A stretch of DNA of 35,033 nucleotides from positions 276,697 to 311,729 of the forward strand of contig BFEA01000630.1 of assembly GCA_003427395.1 (NCBI GenBank). Direction: 5' to 3'. Made by a program: the position numbers and the translations under genes. This document shows, piece after piece, positions 28,477 through 35,033 of this stretch. A model generated the notes under the pieces. That model made no database searches and had not been told where the DNA came from. It saw nothing but the letters and a program-made list of their open reading frames with translations. The DNA comes from Chara braunii. Its lineage: Eukaryota; Streptophyta; Charophyceae; Charales; Characeae. The stretch's first letter is position 1, and each line of letters opens with the position of its first letter.

Positions 28477-28637
28477 CTCAGAGGGCCTCTCAGAGGATGA
28501 AGAAAAAGACCCCAGCGGCACAGTTTCTGATGATGATGAAGTGCTTGAGGACTTCCCAGGTGGAAGTCTGTAGCACCGCCACCTCTCCCGACAAAGATGA
28601 TCTCTGTGGAAGTCTGTACACCCTGATACCCTACTCC
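28477..28637 (+). repeat. 161-bp segment, right copy of artefactual duplication
   Basis: A direct repeat of 28278-28438 placed on the other side of the adapter. The native sequence presumably contains this segment once. Confidence 0.85.
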
Positions 28638-30310
28638 TGAGGAGGGTGCAGCAGGGCACCTGCAAGGAACCCAACTGTTCACCACTTGCTGGAGTGTTTC
28701 ACATTGCATGCATGAATACAGTTCACACAGATTGCGTAGCCTCACACGAAGCTGAAAGGAAAATGAGTGGTCACCAGATAGCGCAATTCAATTATCACAA
28801 GTTCACAACCAAATTAAGTAGAGAGAATCACGAGTTCAAAAATGTATAGCGCCCAACAGAATTACAAGTCTTCTCATCCAACGTGAGTTCCTGGCCTGGC
28901 GCACATCAGCACCAGCAGCCAATCATCAAGAATAGCGCTCAACAGGTAGGTAACACCATAAGTTTCTTCTCTCTCCTCTCTCCTCGTCTTTCTTCTCTCT
29001 GTCTCTCTCTGAAGTCCTGGTCTACTTACACTCATCTCGCATGCACACTCCCTATCACACGAGGATCTACTCTGAATACTACTCACTGGTACTCCTTCTA
29101 CTAACTCTTCTACTGCTACTAACTTCTGCTGGCGCAGCTATGGTTGCTTCTCTCAGCCAGCGCCCTTCTTCTTCCTTAGCGCAGCTCTCTAGCCCGCGCA
29201 GTTCACTAGCATTCTGGCGCACAAGTGCCTCAGCACTTCCACACTCTCATGCCAATGAGTCTCTGCCGAATGGGAGGCTGGCCAGGTCCTTTATACGATT
29301 GGACTGACTGAATGAGGTCTGCGTCCAGCCTCCCTTCACCTGGGACTCTTACCCAGTACCTGCTGCTGCAAAATGTGTGTCCCAGTACCCTTTCCCATGG
29401 TCTGCTGCTGCTGTGGCCGTCGGGCCTGTCTTTTGGACTCCTGGACTGAATCAGACCTGACCCTCGGAATTGTGACTGGCCTGGGACTGTGACCTTTGAC
29501 TTAGTATTGAACAGACGTGACCTTATCTTTAGCACTAAAACAAAACACAGTGCCTGTTCGTCCAGGACCTGACTGTGACTTTCCACACGACTTTTCCTTT
29601 TCGTTTGGATGCGACCTTTACTTGTCTTTTGGATGCTACACGTGAAATTAAGTTCTGGCCGTCTGGCCCCACTATGCTGGGGTACTCATTTGGGGTCTGA
29701 ATCGTAAAGGCCCTTTTACACCAACTTCTCTCGCCCCCAGCAGAATTCAGATAGCCCGGACCTCTGAACAGCCCCGCGTGCTGTCAAAGAACAGCGCAGG
29801 TCCCAGCTATGGCCGACGCTTCGCAGGTCCAGCTATGTCTTTCTTCCCCAACGCTGAAGCTGTCACCACTCCAGTTCATGCGTTGCGCAGCAGTGCTGTA
29901 CTGCCCAAAAGCCCTGGACCGATTCCTCCAATCTATTAATAGAACTACACTACCCTAGCCTATACCTAGACCGGACTGACTGGACTGACCCGTACCGTTT
30001 CAGTTTTGGCCTCTCGGCCTCTCCCTACCTGGCTATAGGCTATAGGACCGTCTATTGGCATAGGCCATTAGGGCCTGTCTGTCCTAGGGGCAGCCCGGGC
30101 CTGCTATTCGCAGTTAGGGTAGCTGTTACATGCCCAGTTGGGCGATGTACATATAAACCAAGGATCCGCAATGTGATGAAAAGGACTGAATGGACAATGC
30201 AGTGCAAGTGAAATCTCAACGAGCAGTGTACATTCTGATACATACAAAATGGTGCTTTACAGCGCAGTGGAAGACTTAGATACAAGTCCTGACCTGACCG
30301 GTACTGGCCT
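28638..30310. other. Non-genic region
   Basis: I see no reading frame of coding quality. Pyrimidine-rich patches (28965-29015) and short repeats (GCAGGTCC.AGCTATG twice near 29800-29840; CTATAGG words near 30045) are present. A CAACAGGTAGGTAAC splice-donor-like site lies at about 28943. It is probably the interior of a large decayed transposable element. Confidence 0.45.
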
Positions 30311-30316
30311 CTCTCC

Positions 30317-30428
30317 CGTAGTGCAAGATAGTGCAGCAGAATACTGGAATACTAATGACACACCCAATCTCACGTAGTACAAGATAGCGCAGCAGAATAC
30401 TGGAATACTAATGACTAACCCAATCAAT
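30317..30428. repeat. 56-bp tandem duplication
   Basis: CGTAGTGCAAGATAGTGCAG and CGTAGTACAAGATAGCGCAG start 56 bp apart, and both continue CAGAATACTGGAATACTAAT. Confidence 0.85.
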
Positions 30429-30913
30429 GTTACAACGCAGACCAAACATACATCATGCTCACCACACGGTGTGAAGGGAGCCTGGCACTATACACAGGAA
30501 GAGGCGCCAGGTCCATTTCATGCACAAACGAAGAGGAGAGGATCAGACGGAGAAGAGGAGGGGAGACATGGGAAAGTCGTCAACACCAAGTCTCGTTACA
30601 AGCCCCAAATAATCCCTCATCAAAATGTCTGAAGTCCAATGTCGAGTCTGGATCCAGATGTCACCAAGCTCTCTCTCTCTCTCTCATAGTCTGCTGATGC
30701 AGTGAAGTCAGATATCGAGAGGGTGAGAGGGAGATGGGGGACTGAGAAGAGGAAGAAGAAGAACTCTCTCTCTCTGTCATATCCCAGGTACTAACCTGTG
30801 AAGGTGGCGCTGTGCTGCAGGTACCTTGAAGACGAAGCTGGAGCGATGGCGCTGCAGGTAAGTCCCTCTGGCCTCCGCCCAATCTCTCTCCCTATAGTAC
30901 TACTGTAGCTATG

Positions 30914-30983
30914 GCGCCCAGCGCTGAAGACTACAGCTAACGCTACTAGCGCCCAGCGCTGAAGACTACTGCTAACGCTACTA
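30914..30983. repeat. 35-bp tandem duplication
   Basis: GCGCCCAGCGCTGAAGACTA followed by C(A/T)GCTAACGCTACT occurs twice, 35 bp apart. Confidence 0.8.
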
Positions 30984-31183
30984 CTACTGCAGTGCCCCCC
31001 AGAGTGCTGCTGACGAATCCTGAAGACTACCTCCTGCCTCCTGAAGTGCACGTGAAGTGCCTGGGAAGTACCTATGAACTACCTGCCGGCCTGCAGGGGG
31101 CAGTCCTTTATAGTGCTGGCCTGTCGGGGAGGCTGCTTTTGCCAATGCCTCAACGTGCCAGACCCTGGGGTTGAAGCTCAAAC

Positions 31184-31515
31184 AAAGGTTGTCTTGAAAA
31201 TAGGCCAGAAATGGCCTGAGCTAAAATCCTGGTCTGGTGCCTGAGTTTCGGGGCAGGCCGAACTCATGAGGGCCCGGAAATGGCCCTCAGTTTCAGGCTG
31301 AAAACACTCAGGGCCGGAAAGGCCCTGATATAGCCTGAAACGACACAGGGCCTGTAGGCCCTTGTTTTCAGGCTTTCAGGCTGAAAAAACACAGGGCCTG
31401 TAGGCCCTTGTTTTCAGGCTTTTGGCCTGAAATGACAGAGGGCCTGTAGGCCCTTGTTTTCAGGCTTTTGGCCTGAAAACGTCACGGGCCTGGAAATGGC
31501 CCGTGCAGCCTGTTG
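31184..31515. repeat. Tandem hairpin-forming array, period about 46 bp
   Basis: CAGGGCCTGTAGGCCCTTG or close variants occur at about 31346, 31392 and 31438. Each unit holds two small inverted repeats, AGGGCCTGTAGGCCCT and TTCAGGCTTTTGGCCTGAA. Weaker copies (GGGCCGGAAAGGCCCT, GGGCCTGGAAATGGCCCG) extend the array on both sides. Confidence 0.7.
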
Positions 31516-31717
31516 CAGGCGCAGCATGTCACAGTAGCTGTAGGAAATTCCAGTTAGTGCGGGCCTATGTTTTCCCAAATTTGCAGATATGTCCCACACG
31601 AATTTCCCTTACAGGCAGGTCTCTCAGTTAGCCCTCATACAAACAAAATTACAAATCTAGCCTACCTATGTTACTGCCTCGGGTCGACGGGTCACCGGCG
31701 ACAGCAAACAGCAAGTC

Positions 31718-31722
<5 letters not shown>

Positions 31723-31763
<41 letters not shown>
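31723..31763. repeat. (GA)n microsatellite
   Basis: About 20 GA units directly joined to the 114-bp unit that follows. Confidence 0.9.
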
Positions 31764-31765
<2 letters not shown>

Positions 31766-31877
31766 AGCTTGCTTCACGTTGCCCTGCGTCTACCTCCCTC
31801 GTCAAGGACGATGGTGGGCTGTATGTGAGTCGAAACACAAAGTGGGTCGGAACGGCCCTGGCAGACATTCAAATTGA
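31764..31877 (+). repeat. 114-bp unit next to (GA)n, copy 2
   Basis: Counterpart of 27467-27580, with the same junction to a GA tract on its left. Confidence 0.85.
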
Positions 31878-31989
31878 GAGGTTCCTTTGCAAAACAGCAG
31901 CCGTCAAAACCTTCAAATGCCCAAAAAAAAGGACTTAAAAAAACCCCTAAACAGGAAAAAACATCTCTGGGCATCGCGGATGCCAGCAG

Positions 31990-32155
31990 GGCCTTCAAAA
32001 GTCTGGTTCCGATTTTTCTCTGGCGGCCCTCGGCGTGAAGTTTGCCCAGGACCGCCCAAAAAAATATGCCCATTGTGCCTGGGCCCTCCTATCCGAACTG
32101 GGATCCGGACAGTGGGCCCGGACACTGACCCCCTTACTGTCCGAATCCCTGTCAG
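31990..32155 (+). CDS. Candidate host-gene exon (helical repeat protein)
   Basis: After CCAGCAG at 31989 a frame reads GLQKSGSDFSLAALGVKFAQ, DRPKKYAHCAWALLSELGSG and QWARTLTPLLSESLSG, ending at a possible donor CAG/GTGGTC. Alternating amphipathic helices suggest an alpha-helical repeat (HEAT/ARM-like) segment. It ends in phase 1, which does not join cleanly to the open frame at 32495, so one border must be wrong or the copy is damaged. Confidence 0.4.
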
Positions 32156-32324
32156 GTGGTCTGGATTGCTACAAGTTGCAGGACAGGTGTGCACTGAGAA
32201 GGGCGGCGCATTACTCATTTTGCATGTTGTGCTTGCACATGGACTATGCCATGATTATTCATTGCAGCGTTCAATCAGAAGGATTGATGGGCATTACTGA
32301 AGGACACATGAAGGATAGAAATGC

Positions 32325-32400
32325 TCCCTCTCGACTTCTCCATGTTCTCCTTATGTTGGGCTCATGTTAATCTTCTCCGTATTATTCAAGGGGTGTTCTG
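32325..32400 (-). ncRNA. Diverged U6 snRNA-like sequence
   Basis: The minus strand contains ATACGGAGAAGATTAACATG, aligning with the U6 core around ATACAGAGAAGATTAGCATG, followed by an AAGGA and a TCGAGA-like block at the right distances. The ACAGAGA box is ACGGAGA and the AGC triad is AAC, so it could not act as U6. It is probably an old pseudogene or U6-derived repeat. Confidence 0.5.
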
Positions 32401-32494
32401 AAGTGCCTAAATTGGGGCCACCTTGACATGCTGGATCTGTATCGCTTAATGGATGTCCACGTCTAGTCTGTGGAAGAATCTTTTTGCATTGCAG

Positions 32495-33253
32495 GTAATT
32501 GTTCAAATATATGTGAAATTCAAAACAGGGATGAATGATAAGAGTTTGAGTGGTGCTGGTCCCGGCTTGGTGTCTTCTGTGAATGAGGCCCTTAACAGTT
32601 GCTGCTGTCGATGCTATTTGTAGGGGCCCAGCTTTATTGGAAACTGTCATGAGTACTTCAGATACAGCTACAATCCAGCAGTCTGCATTGGATCTTCTCC
32701 AGCTTATGTTAATTGGGGATGTCTCAGTGCTATCGGCCTTGTTCATTAGGAATAAGGCAAGCTCCAAAGGACAGACACCTCCGAACTTGGCTCAGGAGGA
32801 TGAAGACGAGGATGGAGAAGAAGTAGGGGGATTGGCAGGAACAGGACTCGGGGAAAGACCAAATGTATTGTCAGTGAATGAGTTCAGGAGGCTTCAGAGG
32901 AGCGCAGTTGATGAAGCAGATCGATGGCGTTGCGTGCCCATTATCTGGGACTTCCTCAGAAAAGTTTCACCATCAGCAGTCCCTTGTGGTCTTGCAGAGA
33001 CGGTGTTCTGGGCAGCTAGCCAGTTTTCTCCCCTTGAAGGAGGACCTCCAGGCGAAATGGAAAGGGAGACAATATGTGCCAATGGGGATCTTGCAGAACG
33101 CATCTCTGTGGAGTTGAGACAGGCAATGTCTTGGGCAAATTCAACAGGTGTTGACGACTGTAATGAGGTCTCATGCGTAAATGCTGTGCTCGCAAAACAT
33201 TACTGGATGCAGCTAATCTGGATCTTGAAAAGGTGAAGTATCTTGTATCCCAG
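32495..33253 (+). pseudogene. Host-gene-like coding segment with two frameshifts
   Basis: After GCATTGCAG the frame opens as VIVQIYVKFKTGMNDKSLSG and AGPGLVSSVNEAL. A one-base shift near 32593 moves to a second frame that includes VDAICRGPALLETVMSTSDT and SALDLLQLMLIGDVSVLSAL. It then has an acidic stretch (EDEDEDGEEVGG, about 32800) and VPIIWDFLRKVSPS with FWAASQFSPLEGG. Near 33170 a second shift leads to KTLLDAANLDLEKVKYLVSQ, up to 33253. The helix-rich, compositionally balanced protein looks like part of a large helical-repeat protein. I cannot name the family. The shifts may be draft errors or signs of a pseudogene. Confidence 0.5.
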
Positions 33254-33681
33254 GTTCCTGTTCATCAGTTCTTTTTTCTTTTTTTTGCCAAATGTTAATC
33301 TGGTTACCCCCGCAGCATCAGTACAATTCCACTGTGGCTCAGACATGACTCCTAGGCGTATGACAAACTCCCCAAGCTCTCTTCTAGGAGTGGTGGTTAA
33401 CGAAGACCTGGAATTTCACCATTTTTTTAATGCGAAGTGCTCATTCATACTCGCCTGCATCTTTGCTCTATACTTCTTTCCTCTTCCGAGGTGCTGTGCT
33501 TCAAAGAGCACTTGTGCACTCTTGCAATTGAGACAAAATGCCAGAGGTCAGAAATGAGCACTCAGGCATTATGCAATCCCATCACATGCACCAGGATGCA
33601 TAAGGCTTGAATCATGCCCCAAACATGCACACATTCATGTGCCCATGCACGCTTGTTTGCACACATGTACTTAATTTTTTT
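33254..33681. other. No recognisable feature
   Basis: AT-rich, intron- or spacer-like sequence. Nothing that I can name. Confidence 0.4.
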
Positions 33682-33728
33682 GTCCGGACGATTTCTCGAG
33701 TTATGTGTGTCATCCTTGCGCAGGGCCC

Positions 33729-33760
<32 letters not shown>

Positions 33761-33771
33761 ACAGATGTCCC
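33682..33771 (-). ncRNA. U6 snRNA-derived copy, 5' and 3' ends altered
   Basis: The minus strand matches plant U6 from GGGACATC through AAAATTGGAACGATACAGAG, AAGATTAGCATGG, CCTGCGCAAGGATGACAC and TCGAGAAAT to GTCC. The ACAGAGA box, the AGC triad and most of the internal stem-loop are intact (GGGCCC for GGCCCC). The 5'-terminal stem-loop is replaced by other sequence and no T-run terminator follows the 3' end. U6 is the catalytic snRNA of the spliceosome; this copy looks like a recent chimeric pseudogene. Confidence 0.85.
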
Positions 33772-33960
33772 GTACTTGTTTTCCATACAAGATTGGTGGT
33801 ATTCCATCCTATTTTGAGTTATGGAACTCAGAAGAGTTCCGCACTTGTTTTCCGTACAATTTTAACGGATGTTCCAGACCACTAACGTGTTCAGAGGTCC
33901 GGGACTTGTTTTCCACACAATTTCAACGGATGTTCCCAACCACAAACATATTCAGAAAAC
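33771..33960 (-). repeat. Partial U6 5'-segment repeats fused to a common block
   Basis: The + strand shows GTACTTGTTTTCCATACAAG (33772), CGCACTTGTTTTCCGTACAA (33839) and GGGACTTGTTTTCCACACAA (33900). In the last two this is followed by TTTTAACGGATGTTCC or TTTCAACGGATGTTCC, the reverse complement of the U6 5' segment seen in the full copy. The last two units are about 61 bp apart. Confidence 0.7.
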
Positions 33961-34179
33961 ACAGCAAACAGACTCAGAGTCGTGATCTTGAGCAAACACG
34001 TTAACATGGCAGCATGTTCTCTGAAAAGTTCTGAGTTCCGGGACTGCAACTGTGTGAGTCATTTCACACAGCGCAGTGCAAAAAACACTGCTTCTCGAAG
34101 AAAATTCCCACAGTAAAAGAAATAATAAAGGATCGGTGGTATTGCCTCCTATGTTCTTGCAAGTGAGGCTGCAGCAGGT

Positions 34180-34290
34180 CATCTAGCAATCAGATTTCCT
34201 GAACAAAATCATTCAGAGTTACCGGGCGGTCGGTTCAATGATGATATCTCAAGGCGGCCGCCCTTCAAAAAAGGGGGGAAAATAAACAGG
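34180..34290 (+). mobile_element. SINE tail fragment
   Basis: GGTCGGTTCAATGATGATAT and the purine-rich end CCCTTCAAAAAAGGGGGGAA correspond to the distal body and tail of the element at 26054-26225. No head is visible. Confidence 0.4.
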
Positions 34291-34354
34291 AAAGAGCAGC
34301 TGCACACTGGGGCCTGAGTGCGCAAGACTCTCGGAATACCCACATGAGGACTTT

Positions 34355-35033
34355 CCTGGATGCATCTGACCTCTTTCACAGTCCAACCTGGATGCACCTA
34401 ACCGCAATTACATCCGCATGTAAGTTGAAAAAGTCCGAGTGTGAGCATGGGCCTCGCCACGCCACTCGCCAAATGTACAAAATGAGAATGAATCTTTCCC
34501 TAGAACCTGGAAAGATGCACTACCATAATTTTTGTCTTCTGGGCATTTGGTGAGTAGTGCGGCAGGGCCCTATACTCAGTGAAATGGTATGATCCTGGTT
34601 GTTTGTTGTGAGAAGACCAACACTCACTCACATAGACTTCCAGGTATGCCCATACATACACAAAAGGAAGGGCAGAGGATGGGAGTATCACACCGCAAGT
34701 TGAATTCGCTCCACAGAACCCTCACAACCAGTCACAAAGGAAAGCCGAGTAGATCACATCCAGGAAACAATGAAGCAAAGATAGTCCATACACAGTATTC
34801 ACACTGTTAAACTGTTTCTTAAACTCAAAGTCTCGAAATGTCAGAATAACCCCAGAACCATGGTGCGCTGCTCAGAAATGAGCAGCGCTCTCCCCAACCC
34901 TGAGTAACCGCTGTACTACCCCTGAGTCCCTGAAATATCAAGCGCCACCCATATACTGCCTCCAGAGGGAAGCGCCACCCTGAAACAGGCCTCTGAGGCC
35001 AAGCGCCACTCAGAGGATGAAGAAGAAGACCAG
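34355..35033 (+). repeat. Dispersed repeat, copy 2 (cut by window end)
   Basis: This is the colinear counterpart of 27030-28310, lacking the 222-bp retroposon insertion and the (GA)n unit. It contains its own foldback copy at about 34478-34525 (GAGAATGAATCTTTCC / GGAAAGAT). It runs to the last base of the window. Confidence 0.75.

Larger units (their letters stand above)
27030..28637 (+). repeat. Dispersed repeat, copy 1
   Basis: The region shares colinear blocks with 34355-35033: an AATCACGTCCATAGGTAAGT..AAAAAGTCTGAGTGT block (27070-27115), then TGGTTGTTTGTTGT (27589), CAGGTATGCCCATACATACA, AGAGGATGGGAGTATCACAC, AAAGGAAAGCCGAGTAGATC and AGAATAACCCCAGAACCATG, through to the GAGGATGAAGAA block at about 28294. 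Copy 1 is interrupted by the (GA)n unit at 27356-27580, a retroposon-like insert at 27862-28083 and an artefactual adapter duplication at 28439-28637. The repeat is non-coding and may be part of a large LTR-type element. Confidence 0.75.

Noticed and set aside
28438-28477. Perfect 38-bp palindrome that looks like a transposon end or strong terminator
   Set aside because: It is exactly the back-to-back Tn5 mosaic end of a library adapter.
1-35033. CRISPR array
   Set aside because: No array of short direct repeats with unique spacers; the tandem arrays have no spacer structure and the sequence is eukaryotic.

Overview
This is a gene-poor, repeat-dominated piece of a nuclear genome from a streptophyte (green alga or land-plant lineage). 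The evidence is a plant-type mitochondrial nad4L copy with an adjacent CAU tRNA, U6 and U2 snRNA-derived sequence of plant type, a Ty3/gypsy-class LTR retrotransposon, LINE fragments and many (GA)n tracts. A charophyte such as Chara would fit the style of the retroelements, but that is my inference from memory of such repeats, not something the sequence proves. Three single-N gaps (1115, 24603, 27399) and a palindromic Tn5/Nextera mosaic-end junction (28439-28476) show that this is draft short-read sequence containing at least one library artefact.

Layout. 1-1345: (GA)n, then two tandem-repeat arrays (alternating 92/80-bp units, then 91-bp units). 1346-1600: polypurine tract. 1601-5445: gene-free, pyrimidine-rich DNA with a module of about 560 bp present twice about 1.4 kb apart and a family of small hairpins. 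5446-18575: a decayed Ty3/gypsy element. Its left LTR copy (about 5446-7032) is shorter than the right one, which may start near 15767 and ends at 18575. Between them, in order, are short leader ORFs, gag/capsid, CCHC zinc knuckle and aspartic protease, RT, RNase H and integrase, all on + and all broken by stops and frameshifts. A fragment of about 630 bp of mitochondrial DNA (partly duplicated nad4L plus an antisense tRNA-CAU) sits inside the integrase reading frame.

18576-20170: remnants of a LINE (RT domain, then a distal piece), with a U2 snRNA-derived fragment beside the distal piece. 20170-21500: nothing I can name. 21504-33254: scattered exon-like coding segments on + with splice-like borders (21504-21605, 22456-22575, 31990-32155, 32495-33253). 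They may belong to one or more host genes whose introns are filled with microsatellites, foldback elements, SINE-like retroposons and dispersed repeats; the protein is not identified. 33680-35033: a U6 snRNA-derived copy on the minus strand with trailing partial copies, then a second copy of the 27.0-28.6 kb dispersed repeat, running off the window end.

No intact, confidently functional protein gene is present. The main interest lies in genome archaeology: organelle DNA nested in a dead retrotransposon, snRNA chimeras, retroposition with a paralogous empty site, structured repeat modules, and an assembly artefact that must not be read as biology.
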